Below the pieces are notes generated by a model. That model was not told the DNA's origin. It saw only the letters and a program-made list of their open reading frames with translations, and did no database searches. Below, piece by piece: positions 29,901-38,058 of a DNA stretch of 64,000 bases. Source of the stretch: Pseudomonas frederiksbergensis. Its GTDB lineage: Bacteria > Pseudomonadota > Gammaproteobacteria > Pseudomonadales > Pseudomonadaceae. Within the stretch, counting starts at the first letter, position 1; each line of letters begins with the position of its first letter. The DNA lies in NCBI RefSeq assembly GCF_003732275.1, contig NZ_MOBM01000038.1, positions 310,001 to 374,000 on the forward strand, written 5' to 3'. The translations under genes were made by a program, and so were the position numbers.

Positions 29901-30247
29901 GAGGTGTGGTTGATGACCAATTCGGTAATCACCCGCAGGCCGCGTTTATGAGCCTCGGCAATGAAGCGCTTGGCATCGGCCATGGTGCCGTAGTCAGGAT
30001 GCACACCACGGTATTCGGCGATGTCATAGCCATCGTCGCGTCGTGGCGAGGGGTAGAATGGCAACAGCCAGATGGTGTTGACGCCCAGATCGGCAATGTA
30101 ATCGAGTTTGGCGATAAGGCCGGGAAAGTCGCCGATCCCGTCGTTGTTGGAGTCGAAAAAAGACTTAACGTGAACCTGGTAGATCACCGCATCCTTGTAC
30201 CAGAGCGGGTCTTTGATAAAGGTGGCTGACCTGGGTTTCTTCGCCAT
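26906..30247 (-). CDS. treS: Trehalose synthase / maltokinase fusion (TreS-Mak)
   Basis: A 1113-residue bifunctional protein. Residues ~1-550 are a GH13_16 trehalose synthase that interconverts maltose and trehalose: LWYKDAVIYQVHVKSFFDSN, nucleophile Asp in GIDGLRLDAIPYLIERDG, Glu in LLAEANQWPED, and FLRNHDELTLEM. Residues ~640-1113 are a maltokinase that makes maltose-1-phosphate with ATP, with the kinase-like catalytic block RVHGDLHLGQVLV and the metal-binding LIDFEGEPARP. The fusion is the usual form in Pseudomonas. It lies between glgE and glgB and supplies the GlgE substrate. Confidence 0.95.
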   Translation of the reverse strand: MAKKPRSATFIKDPLWYKDAVIYQVHVKSFFDSNNDGIGDFPGLIAKLDYIADLGVNTIWLLPFYPSPRRDDGYDIAEYRGVHPDYGTMADAKRFIAEAHKRGLRVITELVINHTSDQHAWFQRARKAKPGSAARDFYVWSDDDQKYDGTRIIFLDTEKSNWTWDPVAGQYFWHRFYSHQPDLNFDNPQVMKAVLSVMRYWLDMGIDGLRLDAIPYLIERDGTNNENLPETHDVLKQIRAEIDANYPDRMLLAEANQWPEDTQLYFGNTDASGQNGDECHMAFHFPLMPRMYMALAQEDRFPITDILRQTPEIPANCQWAIFLRNHDELTLEMVTDRERDYLWNYYAADRRARINLGIRRRLAPLMERDRRRVELLNSLLLSMPGTPTLYYGDEIGMGDNIYLGDRDGVRTPMQWSIDRNGGFSRADPASLVLPPIMDPLYGYLSVNVETQAGDPHSLLNWNRRLLAVRKQSKAFGRGTLKMLSPSNRRILAYTREFTGPDGKHEIILCVANVSRSAQAAELDLSAYVGMVPVEMLGGNAFPPIGQLNFLLTLAPYGFYWFGLAAENQMPSWHVEPAQSLPDFTTLVLKKRMEELLEAPSRRTLEQGILPSWLQNRRWYAGKDGIIDNVNLAYGVRFGDPQHPVLLGEIDVTSGGQTSRYQLPFGFISEEQVGAALPQQLALARVRRGRQVGLITDAFSLDSFVHTVLQSMQAGMVLPSDGGEIRFEPTDELARLGLTAESEVRYLSAEQSNSSVVIGSSLVLKLIRKVASGVHPELEMSAYLTHAGFQNISPLLGAVIRRDAAGEDTLLMIAQGYLSNQGDAWEWTQNNLERALRDELADAMSEQEQHYNALGELKDFAGMLGQRLGEMHQMLAAPSANPDFAPQITTQKDALASAKDVAAQLEHALKLLKQHQTELNAEDQALVSRLLDNKKSILSHVQELGKKAAGGLRIRVHGDLHLGQVLVIKGDAYLIDFEGEPARPLHERRGKHSPYKDVSGVLRSFDYAAAMTINVHNVDNTVAAQEARQRVAERYLKEARQAFVDAYRLAAASLAHAWQDPEGEDAALALFGLEKAAYEVAYEAENRPTWLPVPLHGLYGLLSGLKPFSDLGGE

Positions 30248-30313
30248 TTGTAACTCCTGTTGAATTCAATAAGGCCACTAAGGCGAAACACTCTGCTGCC
30301 GAGGGCGGCTCTT

Positions 30314-30436
30314 TGTGGCGAGGGAGCTTGCTCCCGCTGGGTTGCGCAGCAACCCCATTGCAGTTCATCAGTTGCACCGCATTCACCGGGTTTGCGACTG
30401 CTTCGCCGCCGAGCGGGAGCAAGCTCCCTCGCCACA
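30314..30436. repeat. REP pair (family B, inverted)
   Basis: TGTGGCGAGGGAGCTTGCTC and its reverse complement about 80 bases apart, with inner palindromes. It lies within the 203-base gap between glgE and treS-mak, that is, inside the presumed operon. Confidence 0.85.
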
Positions 30437-30450
30437 GGAGCGCGGTGTAT

Positions 30451-32448
30451 TCAAGAGGCAGATATCCGCCAAATCCCGAACGGCTGATGCCACGGTTCGA
30501 TCCGCATGAACTGGTACTTGCCGTGCCAGGTCCAGCGGTGGCCGTTCATCAAGTCTTCGCCCTGAGTGCTGGCATCGTCGGGCAGGCCCATTTCCCACAG
30601 CGGCAATTCGAAGTTCGCCTCTTGGGCGTGATGCGGATCGAGGCTGACCGCCACCAGAATGAAATTGCTGCCGTCGACGCTGCGTTTGCCGAAGTACAGA
30701 ATGTTGTCGTTCCAGGCGTTGTAGACCTTCAGGCCCAGGTGCGTGTGCAACGCCGGGTTCTGCCGGCGGATGCGGTTGAGCTGGGCGATTTCGGCAATGA
30801 TGTTGCCCGGCGCGTTGAAGTCCCGTGGGCGGATTTCGTACTTCTCGGAATTGAGGTATTCCTCCCGGCCCGGCACCGGTGCCGCTTCACACAGTTCAAA
30901 ACCCGAATACATGCCCCACAGCCCGGAGCCCATGGTCGCCAGCGCGGCACGAATCAGAAAACCCGCGCGCCCGGATTCATGCAGGAACGCCGGGTTGATG
31001 TCCGGCGTGTTGACGAAAAAATTCGGCCGGTAGCATTCACGCCACGGCGACTCGTTGAGTTCGGTGAAGTAAGTCGCCAGCTCGGTCTTGGTGTTGCGCC
31101 AGGTGAAATAGGTGTAGCTCTGGGAGTAACCGACCTTGCCCAAACGCGCCATCATCGCCGGGGTGGTAAAGGCTTCGGCCAGGAAGATCACCTCGGGGTA
31201 CAGCGCCCGCACATCGGCGATCATCCACTGCCAGAACGGCAACGGTTTGGTATGAGGATTGTCGACGCGAAACAGCTTCACGCCCTCCTTGACCCAACCC
31301 ACGACGATGTCACGCAACTCGATCCAAAGACTGGGAATAGCATCCACGGCATAGAAGTCGACGTTGACGATGTCCTGGTATTTCTTCGGCGGGTTCTCGG
31401 CGTATTTGATCGTGCCGTCCGGCCGCCAGTTGAACCAGCCCGGGTGCTGTTTGAGCCACGGGTGATCCTGGGAACACTGAATCGCAAAGTCGAGGGCAAT
31501 TTCCAGCCCATGCTCGGCAGCGGCCGCAACGAGCCGGCGAAAATCTTCGCGAGTGCCCAATTCCGAGTGAATCGCCTCGTGCCCGCCCTCTTCGCTGCCA
31601 ATGGCGTAAGGGCTGCCCGGATCGTCGGGGCCGGCGATCAACGAGTTGTTCGGGCCTTTGCGGTAGCTGCGGCCGATCGGGTGGATCGGCGTGAAGTACA
31701 GCACGTCGAAACCCATGTCCTGGATCATCGGCAGCCGCGAATGCACGTCGTTGAAGGTGCCGTGGCGGGCCGGGTCATCGGTGATCGAGCGCGGAAACAG
31801 TTCATACCAACTGGCGAACTGCGCCAGCGCTCGCTCTACGTCCACCGGGTATTCAGGGCTCAGGTTCAGCGAGGGACGATGGTCGGCCTGGGCCATCAAG
31901 TCCGCGCTACGCTGGTGCAGAAACAAAGCAACCTGCTCGGTTTCGAGCAGACCGGACAATTCATGGTGCAACGCCGCCAGTTGTTCACTGAGCTGACCTT
32001 CGGAGCGTTCGGCGGCCTGCTGGACGTGAGTGCGCCCTTCCTGCAGCTCCAGGCTGACCGAAACGCCAGCGACGTGCTTTTTTTCCAGCTCATAACAAAA
32101 ACTGGCGAACTGATCGATCCAGGCTTCGAGGCAGAACACATAGCGGCCCTGCTTCTCGACACGGAACTGGCCCTGCCAGCCGTTATTGCCCAACTCGGCC
32201 ATCACCTCGCTCTGCCAGGTTTCGTCGCCGTCGGCACGCCAACGGATGCGCACGGCCAGTTTGTCGTGACCGTCGGCAAACACTTTACTGGTCACCACCA
32301 CGTCCTGATCAATCACGGCTTTAACGGCGAATTGCCCGCCATCGAGGATCGGCATGGTGTTTTCGATCACGATCCGCGGCAGCAACAATGCCTGGGACAG
32401 CGGTATATGCGGGTTGTAGCTCGCCTCTGTGGGTTTTTCAGCGGTCAT
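30451..32448 (-). CDS. glgE: Maltose-1-phosphate maltosyltransferase GlgE
   Basis: A 665-residue GH13_3 enzyme that transfers maltosyl units from maltose-1-phosphate to a growing alpha-1,4-glucan. The N-terminal domain has RIVIENTMPILDGGQFAVK (~20-40); the barrel has FTPIHPIGRSYRKGPNN, the nucleophile Asp in KLFRVDNPHTKPLPFW, the Glu in FLAEAFTTPAMM, and FVNTPDINP, all typical of GlgE. The ATG at 32448 has AAGGAG nine bases upstream; an upstream in-frame start at 32532 has no such site. It leads the minus-strand operon glgE-treS/mak-glgB. Confidence 0.94.
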   Translation of the reverse strand: MTAEKPTEASYNPHIPLSQALLLPRIVIENTMPILDGGQFAVKAVIDQDVVVTSKVFADGHDKLAVRIRWRADGDETWQSEVMAELGNNGWQGQFRVEKQGRYVFCLEAWIDQFASFCYELEKKHVAGVSVSLELQEGRTHVQQAAERSEGQLSEQLAALHHELSGLLETEQVALFLHQRSADLMAQADHRPSLNLSPEYPVDVERALAQFASWYELFPRSITDDPARHGTFNDVHSRLPMIQDMGFDVLYFTPIHPIGRSYRKGPNNSLIAGPDDPGSPYAIGSEEGGHEAIHSELGTREDFRRLVAAAAEHGLEIALDFAIQCSQDHPWLKQHPGWFNWRPDGTIKYAENPPKKYQDIVNVDFYAVDAIPSLWIELRDIVVGWVKEGVKLFRVDNPHTKPLPFWQWMIADVRALYPEVIFLAEAFTTPAMMARLGKVGYSQSYTYFTWRNTKTELATYFTELNESPWRECYRPNFFVNTPDINPAFLHESGRAGFLIRAALATMGSGLWGMYSGFELCEAAPVPGREEYLNSEKYEIRPRDFNAPGNIIAEIAQLNRIRRQNPALHTHLGLKVYNAWNDNILYFGKRSVDGSNFILVAVSLDPHHAQEANFELPLWEMGLPDDASTQGEDLMNGHRWTWHGKYQFMRIEPWHQPFGIWRISAS

Positions 32449-32662
32449 CGAGCATCTCTCCTTAACGCCCCAAGGACGCTCTTGTGCCTGGTCGTCGTTC
32501 ACACGAAGCGGTCTGCCCCGACATGAACTCACTTAAGTTCCGAACAGCAGGCGCCGGTAAAAGTTCAGAGGGATTTGCCAAGTCTTTCGGGGAATCAAAT
32601 TCCCTGTGTACGGGTCAACCAACTTAAGCACGACTCACGCCATCTGCCACTGGAGACGATCG

Positions 32663-32845
32663 ATGAGCATTCCAATCCCGGCCGAGACACCCGATCCGAA
32701 CATCGATGAGCCGACGATTCCGCCAACACCGCCAACTCCGCCGACCGAACCCGGCCCCATCCCCGAGCAGGAACCGCCAGGCACCAGCCCGCCGCCCCGG
32801 GAGGAGCCGCCGAGCTCCCAGCCGCCGGAAATCGTGAGTCCGTGA
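32663..32845 (+). CDS. Proline-rich short protein
   Basis: A 60-residue protein, about 40% Pro with many Glu/Asp and Thr/Ser: IPAETPDPNIDEP, TPPTPPTEPGP, PPREEPPSSQPPE. It has no Cys, no hydrophobic segment and no signal peptide, so it should be an unfolded, acidic cytosolic peptide. GGAG lies eight bases before the ATG. It is divergent from glgE across ~215 bases. I recall similar Pro-rich peptides in other Pseudomonas but no function. Confidence 0.55.
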   Translation: MSIPIPAETPDPNIDEPTIPPTPPTPPTEPGPIPEQEPPGTSPPPREEPPSSQPPEIVSP

Positions 32846-32870
32846 ACAGTGCTCCCGACGCATGAAGGTT

Positions 32871-33371
32871 TTACGGGTTTCGATCCTTTTCAATCTGGCG
32901 CACCACGACAGGCATCACACCGAGAATCACCAACGCCAGCAACGTACTGAGCAGCGCCGTCGCCTCGCGGCCCATCCCGGCTGAAACGCCAATGGCCGCC
33001 GTCATCCACAAACCGGCAGCGGTGGTCAGGCCTTTGACATGGCCCTCGTCGCCATCAGTATTTTTCAGGATAGTCCCGGCCCCGAGAAAGCCGATGCCGG
33101 CGATCACGCCCTGCACCACCCGGCTCATGGCGTCGGCCTGGGATCCTGACATCTGCGGCACCAGCACAAACAGCGCCGCGCCCAGCGCTACCAGCATATG
33201 GGTGCGAATCCCGGCGGCCTTACCTTTCTGCTCACGTTCGAAACCGAGAATGCCGCCCAGCAAAGCGGCCATTAGCAATCGCACTGTAATGCGCGTCAGT
33301 TGCGAGGCGTCGCCGATGTCGGCGAACTCCGCTTGCAGCGTCACCCAAACCTCGTGCCACCAGGCATCCAT
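32871..33371 (-). CDS. MgtC/SapB-family inner-membrane protein
   Basis: A 166-residue protein with four or five hydrophobic segments and the MgtC N-terminal domain: LTRITVRLLMAALLGGILGFEREQKGKAAGIRTHMLVALGAALF is present with the conserved R-x-x-x-A-x-x-x-G-x-x-G-x-E-R pattern, then GVIAGIGFLGAGTILK and GLTTAAGLWMTAAIGVSAGMG. It lacks the C-terminal ACT-like domain of true MgtC, so it is the short SapB form, whose role is less clear. The ATG at 33371 has AAGGA seven bases upstream. Confidence 0.85.
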   Translation of the reverse strand: MDAWWHEVWVTLQAEFADIGDASQLTRITVRLLMAALLGGILGFEREQKGKAAGIRTHMLVALGAALFVLVPQMSGSQADAMSRVVQGVIAGIGFLGAGTILKNTDGDEGHVKGLTTAAGLWMTAAIGVSAGMGREATALLSTLLALVILGVMPVVVRQIEKDRNP

Positions 33372-33501
33372 GGCGCAGTCCTTGTGATGATGTAATGACC
33401 CGATAGAGGATGGACCGCACCCACCATTAATCGGTTGCACAGAACGATGATCGGCGCACGCGTCCTAACACTTCAGAATCCGCCGAAAAAAGGACGCCTC
33501 C

Positions 33502-33735
33502 ATGACCGTGCGCATCGAAAACCAGACCTGCTTCTTCATCACCCAAAACAGAGAAGAAATCCGTCTTTGCTCCGACGTGACCATCATCACCGACGGGGAA
33601 AAATCCATGTCGGCGGTCGACCTCGACGACCAGCGCATCTATATCACCGAAGCAGAAGCCGATGCATTGACCGTAGCAGGCGCAGTGGATGAACGCCGGC
33701 ATTTGAAGGCCACGGACAGTGATTCGGTGATTTGA
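33502..33735 (+). CDS. Small acidic protein, DUF3203-like
   Basis: A 77-residue soluble protein (MTVRIENQTCFFIT...SAVDLDDQRIYITEAEADALTVAGAVDERRH). The second half looks like the small Pseudomonas-restricted family DUF3203, an assignment made from memory. There is no signal peptide or membrane segment. It has a single Cys. Function is unknown. It is followed by a strong hairpin. Confidence 0.65.
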   Translation: MTVRIENQTCFFITQNREEIRLCSDVTIITDGEKSMSAVDLDDQRIYITEAEADALTVAGAVDERRHLKATDSDSVI

Positions 33736-33755
33736 CTGAGCCGCATCAACATACG

Positions 33756-33784
33756 CCGCAAACACCTGGCACAGGCGTTTGCGG
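33756..33784 (+). terminator. Strong hairpin after the DUF3203-like gene
   Basis: CCGCAAAC and GTTTGCGG, extended by CCTG/CAGG across one mismatch, with a GCA loop. No U-run follows, so it may be a processing or Rho-assisted end rather than a classical terminator. Confidence 0.45.
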
Positions 33785-33832
33785 CCTGCCGTTGCGGGTG
33801 CATCAAGTTGTCGCAGGCAGGAGCCAGAAACT

Positions 33833-33870
33833 CATCTGATCCTCTTTTTATTGCTTTAGCTGAGTCTGTT
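33833..33870 (+). promoter_or_regulatory. Candidate MocR operator, site 1 (upstream of ccoG-like gene)
   Basis: CATCTGATCC, 17 bases, CTGAGTCTGTT. The same two blocks with the same spacing recur at 54580-54617, and a near copy lies at 54515-54552 on the other strand. The TCTGAT and TCTGTT cores are 30 bp apart, about three helical turns, as in direct-repeat operators of MocR proteins. It is ~60 bases before the start codon. Confidence 0.65.
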
Positions 33871-33930
33871 ATGCAAACAGATCGCTGGTCATAGTGCTCA
33901 GGCCTGATGGAGGCTGATGAGCGAAAGACC

Positions 33931-35343
33931 ATGAGCGATAGAATCCCCGTCCGAACCGTTGAAACGTTCGAGCCTTTGCGTCCAAAGATAAAGGCCAAAT
34001 CCAGCGACAACCTGATCCATACCCGCAGCTTCACGGGCTTGTTCCGCACCCTGCGCATGAGTGGCGCGGGGGTTCTGTTTCTGCTGTTCTTCGGCACGGT
34101 GTGGCTGAACTGGGGTGGCCGCCAGGCGGTGCTCTGGGACCTTTCCGAAAGCAAATTTCACATCTTCGGCGCGACCTTCTGGCCACAGGATTTCATTCTG
34201 CTTTCGGCGCTGCTGATCATCGCCGCATTCGGCCTGTTTGCGATCACCGTGTTCGCAGGCCGGGTCTGGTGCGGTTACACCTGCCCGCAGAGTTCCTGGA
34301 CCTGGATCTTCATGTGGTGCGAGAAGCTCACCGAAGGCGAACGCAACCAACGGATCAAACTGCAAGCTGCGCCCTGGGGCCTGAACAAACTGGTCCGCCG
34401 CACGGCCAAACATACCCTGTGGCTGGCAATCAGCCTGCTCACGGGCCTGACCTTTGTTGGCTACTTCACACCGATCCGTCCGCTGGCCGAGGAGCTGCTG
34501 ACCTTGCAAATCGGCGGTGTCAGCCTGTTCTGGGTGCTGTTCTTTACCGGGGCTACTTACATCCATGCCGGTTGGCTGCGCGAAGCGGTGTGCATGCACA
34601 TGTGCCCGTATGCGCGGTTCCAGAGCGTGATGTTCGACAAGGACACCCTGACCATTTCCTACGACGTGGCCCGCGGCGAAAACCGTGGCCCGCGCAAACG
34701 TGACGTGAAACCCGCCGAGGTCGGGCTGGGTGATTGCATCGATTGCCAACTGTGCGTGCAGGTCTGCCCGACCGGCATCGACATTCGCGACGGCTTGCAG
34801 ATGGAATGCATCGGTTGCGCCGCGTGCATCGACGCCTGTGATTCGATCATGGACAAAATGGGCTACGCCCGTGGGCTGATCAGCTACACCTCGGAGCATG
34901 AGTTGCAGGGTGGCAAGACCCACCTGTTGCGCCCGCGCTTGATCGGCTACAGCGCGGTGCTGCTGGTGATGATCGGCGCCCTCGCCCTGGCGCTGGTGGA
35001 GCGGCCGATGGTGTCGCTGGACGTGAGCAAGGACCGTGGCCTGTTCCGCGAGAACAGTGAAGGCCAGATCGAAAACATCTACAGCCTGAAGGTCATCAAC
35101 AAGACCCAGCAACGTCAGGACTACCGATTGACGCTGGTCGATGGTGACGGCTTTCAGCTGCAAGGCAAGACCGAACTGAGCCTGGCCCCCGGTGAGATCG
35201 TCGACGTACCGGTGTCGGTGGCCATGACCACGGATCGCCCGAGCAGCAGCTCGCAGACCATCAGTTTCAAGGTTGTCGACAGTGATGAACCGGACATCTA
35301 TAGCGTGGCCAAGAGCCGGTTTGTTTCGCCGATGAACCGTTGA
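33931..35343 (+). CDS. ccoG: CcoG-like cytochrome c oxidase accessory protein (PA4131-like)
   Basis: A 470-residue membrane ferredoxin of the CcoG/RdxA/FixG family, which reduces copper for cbb3 oxidase assembly. Five hydrophobic segments lie in ~40-340; the first Cys motif is WCGYTCPQSSWTW, and two 4Fe-4S motifs follow in CIDCQLCVQVCP and CIGCAACIDACD. The C-terminal ~120 residues form an IG-like domain (FixG_C). The ATG at 33931 was chosen because it gives the family's normal N-terminus; an in-frame ATG at 33907 adds eight residues and cannot be excluded. It sits beside a MocR gene rather than ccoNOP, as PA4131 does, so it probably serves the orphan CcoN at 54.7 kb. Confidence 0.87.
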   Translation: MSDRIPVRTVETFEPLRPKIKAKSSDNLIHTRSFTGLFRTLRMSGAGVLFLLFFGTVWLNWGGRQAVLWDLSESKFHIFGATFWPQDFILLSALLIIAAFGLFAITVFAGRVWCGYTCPQSSWTWIFMWCEKLTEGERNQRIKLQAAPWGLNKLVRRTAKHTLWLAISLLTGLTFVGYFTPIRPLAEELLTLQIGGVSLFWVLFFTGATYIHAGWLREAVCMHMCPYARFQSVMFDKDTLTISYDVARGENRGPRKRDVKPAEVGLGDCIDCQLCVQVCPTGIDIRDGLQMECIGCAACIDACDSIMDKMGYARGLISYTSEHELQGGKTHLLRPRLIGYSAVLLVMIGALALALVERPMVSLDVSKDRGLFRENSEGQIENIYSLKVINKTQQRQDYRLTLVDGDGFQLQGKTELSLAPGEIVDVPVSVAMTTDRPSSSSQTISFKVVDSDEPDIYSVAKSRFVSPMNR

Positions 35344-35380
35344 GCCTTTAAGATGCAGTCCTTTGTCAGATGCGGTCCTC

Positions 35381-35473
35381 TGTGGCGAGGGAGCTTGCTC
35401 CCGCTCGGCTGCGTAGCAGTCGTAAATTTTTGGGGGCGCTTCGCACCCAGCGGGAGCAAGCTCCCTCGCCACA
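35381..35473. repeat. REP pair (family B, inverted)
   Basis: TGTGGCGAGGGAGCTTGCTC and its reverse complement with inner GCGTAGCAG and GCGCTTCGC elements. It lies between the ccoG-like and MocR genes. Confidence 0.85.
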
Positions 35474-35511
35474 ACAGCGCACCCACTGAGTAACTTCAAA
35501 CCGGGACTCAA

Positions 35512-36921
35512 ATGAAACGCTACGAAAAATTCGCCGACGACATCGCTGAACTGATCCGCTCCGGCGTCCTCGGTCCCGGCCAGCGAGTGCCATCGGTGCG
35601 CTACGCCAGCCAGACCTACGGCGTCAGCCCGTCCACGGTGTTCCAGGCCTATTACCTGCTCGAACGCCGCGGCCTGATCCGCGCCCGACCGCGTTCCGGT
35701 TACTTCGTCAATGTACATGCACCGAGCCCGTTCTCGGAGCCGGTGATCAGCAGCCAGGTCAACGAGTCCACCAAAGTCGACGTCAGTGAACTGGTGTTCT
35801 CGGTGCTGGACTCGATCAAGGACCCGAACACCGTGCCCTTCGGCTCGGCTTTCCCCAGCCCCACGTTGTTCCCGCTGCAACGGTTGTCCCGTTCGCTGAT
35901 CAATGCCGCCCGGGAAATGGACCCGCGCATGGTCGTCACCGACATGTCGCCGGGTAACCCGCAACTGCGTCGCCAAATCGCCCTGCGCTACATGGTCGGC
36001 GGGCTGATGTTGCCCATGGAAGAATTGCTGATCACCAGCGGCGCCCTCGAAGCGCTGAACCTGTGCCTGCAAGCAGTCACCGAACCCGGCGATCTGGTGG
36101 CCATCGAAGCCCCGGCGTTCTACGCCAGCCTGCAAGTGCTGGAACGCCTGAAGCTCAAAGCGGTGGAAATTCCCGTCCACCCGCGAGACGGCATCGACCT
36201 CGGCGTGCTCGCCCAAACCCTGGAACGGCATCCGATCAAGGCCTGTTGGTGCATGACCAGTTTCCAGAACCCGATGGGCGCGACCATGCCCGAAGCGAAG
36301 AAACAGGAGCTGGTGGAGTTGTTGCGCCGCCATCAGGTGCCGCTGATCGAGGACGACGTCTACGCCGAGCTTTATTACGGCCAACAGGCGCCAAAACCGG
36401 CCAAGGCTTTCGATACTGAGGGTCTGGTGATGCATTGCGGCTCGTTCGCCAAGAGCCTGGCCCCCGGTTATCGCATCGGCTGGGTCGCCGCTGGGCGGTA
36501 TGCGCAGAAAGTCGAACGCCTGAAGCTCATGACCTCGCTCTGCGCTTCGATGCCCGCCCAGGCCGCCATCGCCGATTACCTGCAACACGGCGGCTATGAC
36601 CGGCACCTGCGCAAACTGCGCTACGCCCTGGAAGAACAGCAAAGCGCCATGCTCGCCGCCATCGCCCGCTACTTCCCGGCCCAGACCCGCGTCAGCCAAC
36701 CGGCCGGCGGCTACTTCCTGTGGCTGGAACTGCCGCCGCAGATGGATTCGTTGAAGTTGTTTCAGATGGCATTGGCGCAAGGGATCAGCATTGCGCCGGG
36801 GCCGATCTTTTCACCGACCCAGCGGTTCAGGAATTGTATTCGGCTGAATTATGGCAGCCCTTGGACCGAGGATTCGGAGAAGGCGATGGAGACGTTGGGC
36901 AGGATCGTACGGTCGTTCTGA
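35512..36921 (+). CDS. MocR-type (GntR plus aminotransferase-fold) regulator, PA4132/MpaR-like
   Basis: A 469-residue regulator. Residues ~1-75 are a GntR winged helix (KFADDIAELIRSGVLGPGQ, SPSTVFQAYYLLERRGLI); residues ~110-465 have a type I aminotransferase fold. The PLP-site Asn is in TSFQNPMGATM, the Tyr/Asp in IEDDVYAELYYG, and the Schiff-base Lys in CGSFAKSLAPGYRIGW, so PLP should bind. It follows the ccoG-like gene, as PA4132 (MpaR) follows PA4131 in P. aeruginosa. Inferred target: the bipartite motif at 33833, 54515 and 54580. The ligand is unknown. Confidence 0.85.
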   Translation: MKRYEKFADDIAELIRSGVLGPGQRVPSVRYASQTYGVSPSTVFQAYYLLERRGLIRARPRSGYFVNVHAPSPFSEPVISSQVNESTKVDVSELVFSVLDSIKDPNTVPFGSAFPSPTLFPLQRLSRSLINAAREMDPRMVVTDMSPGNPQLRRQIALRYMVGGLMLPMEELLITSGALEALNLCLQAVTEPGDLVAIEAPAFYASLQVLERLKLKAVEIPVHPRDGIDLGVLAQTLERHPIKACWCMTSFQNPMGATMPEAKKQELVELLRRHQVPLIEDDVYAELYYGQQAPKPAKAFDTEGLVMHCGSFAKSLAPGYRIGWVAAGRYAQKVERLKLMTSLCASMPAQAAIADYLQHGGYDRHLRKLRYALEEQQSAMLAAIARYFPAQTRVSQPAGGYFLWLELPPQMDSLKLFQMALAQGISIAPGPIFSPTQRFRNCIRLNYGSPWTEDSEKAMETLGRIVRSF

Positions 36922-36949
36922 AGGTTTGATGTCGTTTGAAAGATGGCTA

Positions 36950-37038
36950 TCGCGAGCAGGCTCGCTCCCACAGGGCTCGGTAATGTTCACAAATGATGTG
37001 TTCACACAGATCCACTGTGGGAGCGAGCCTGCTCGCGA
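36950..37038. repeat. REP pair (family A, inverted)
   Basis: TCGCGAGCAGGCTCGCTCCC and its reverse complement, with a ~43-base spacer, between the converging MocR and SDR genes. Confidence 0.87.
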
Positions 37039-37071
37039 TGAGGCCAGAACAGACGGCGCCAACCTTAAGGA

Positions 37072-37818
37072 TTAACGCCCGCCTCCCAGGTCGACGAAAG
37101 TCCCCGTCGCATACGAAGCCTTATCCGACAACAACCAAACAATCGCCTCCGCCACTTCATCTGGCCGCCCACCCCGAGCCATCGGGATCGCCGACTCCAG
37201 CTTGCTGACCCGATCCGGATCACCGCTCAATGCATGGAAATCGGTGTAGATGTAGCCCGGCCGCACGGCGTTGACGCGAATCCCCTCGCCCGCCACTTCC
37301 TTGGACAGGCCGATGGTGAAGGTGTCCAGCGCGCCTTTGGACGCGGCGTAGTCGACATATTCGCTGGGGGCGCCCAAGCGGGCAGCGACCGACGACACGT
37401 TGACGATGCTGCCACCCTGCCCGCCATGTTTGGGCGACATGCGCAGGATCGCGTGTTTGGCGCAGAGGATCGGCGCCAGAACGTTGGTCTTGAGGATTTT
37501 CAGAATACGGAATTCGGACATTTCGTCGATCCGCGACTTTTGCCCGACAGTGCCGGCGTTATTCACCAGCGCCGTGACCCGACCGAGTTCGGTGTCTACG
37601 CGGTGGAACAGGCCGATCACCTCATCTTCGATGCTGACATCGGCGCGCACGGCAATGGCCTGGGCGCCGAGTGCGCGGACTTGTTCCAGCACACTGTGCG
37701 CTGCCTGTTCGTCGGACTGATAGTTGATACAGATCCGATAGCCTTGTTCTGCGGCCAACAGGGCCGTGGCGGCGCCGATTCCGCGGCTGCCTCCGGTGAT
37801 GACGATGACTTTGTCCAT
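37072..37818 (-). CDS. Short-chain dehydrogenase/reductase
   Basis: A 248-residue classical SDR. The cofactor motif TGGSRGIG lies at 8-15, NNAG at ~89-92, the catalytic Ser in NVSSVAAR, and Tyr/Lys in YVDYAASKGALD. The C-terminus VDLGGGR is normal for the family. The cofactor is probably NADP(H), given the TGGSRGIG followed by a basic-poor loop of uncertain preference. The substrate is unknown. It converges with the MocR gene and appears to be a single-gene unit flanked by REP pairs. Confidence 0.88.
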   Translation of the reverse strand: MDKVIVITGGSRGIGAATALLAAEQGYRICINYQSDEQAAHSVLEQVRALGAQAIAVRADVSIEDEVIGLFHRVDTELGRVTALVNNAGTVGQKSRIDEMSEFRILKILKTNVLAPILCAKHAILRMSPKHGGQGGSIVNVSSVAARLGAPSEYVDYAASKGALDTFTIGLSKEVAGEGIRVNAVRPGYIYTDFHALSGDPDRVSKLESAIPMARGGRPDEVAEAIVWLLSDKASYATGTFVDLGGGR

Positions 37819-37918
37819 GCTGGCATTTCCCCCGTTTCAAGCGTAAGCAGTCGGGGCCAAGAATAACCGCCATTGCGCGGTTTTGCATGAACCTGCGTCA
37901 ATTCCAATGACACAAACC

Positions 37919-38050
37919 TGTGGCGAGGGAGCTTGCTCCCGCTGGAGTGCGCAGCGCTCCCAATCCAGGCCGCAGCGGTACATCAGGTAAATCGAGGTGT
38001 CTGGTTTACGACTGCTACGCAGCCGAGCGGGAGCAAGCTCCCTCGCCACA
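37919..38050. repeat. REP pair (family B, inverted)
   Basis: TGTGGCGAGGGAGCTTGCTC and its reverse complement about 85 bases apart, between the SDR start and the end of the GGDEF/EAL gene. Confidence 0.85.
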
Positions 38051-38058
38051 GGGGTCCA

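Noticed and set aside
30313..32526. Open frame of 737 codons on the + strand opposite glgE
   Set aside because: It is the antisense shadow of a GC-rich gene: no family features, low-complexity H/R/Q-rich product, while glgE on the minus strand has all its catalytic motifs.
33898..36780. Open frame of 960 codons on the - strand opposite the ccoG-like and MocR genes
   Set aside because: It runs through two well-supported genes and a REP pair and has no recognisable domain; typical third-position GC shadow.
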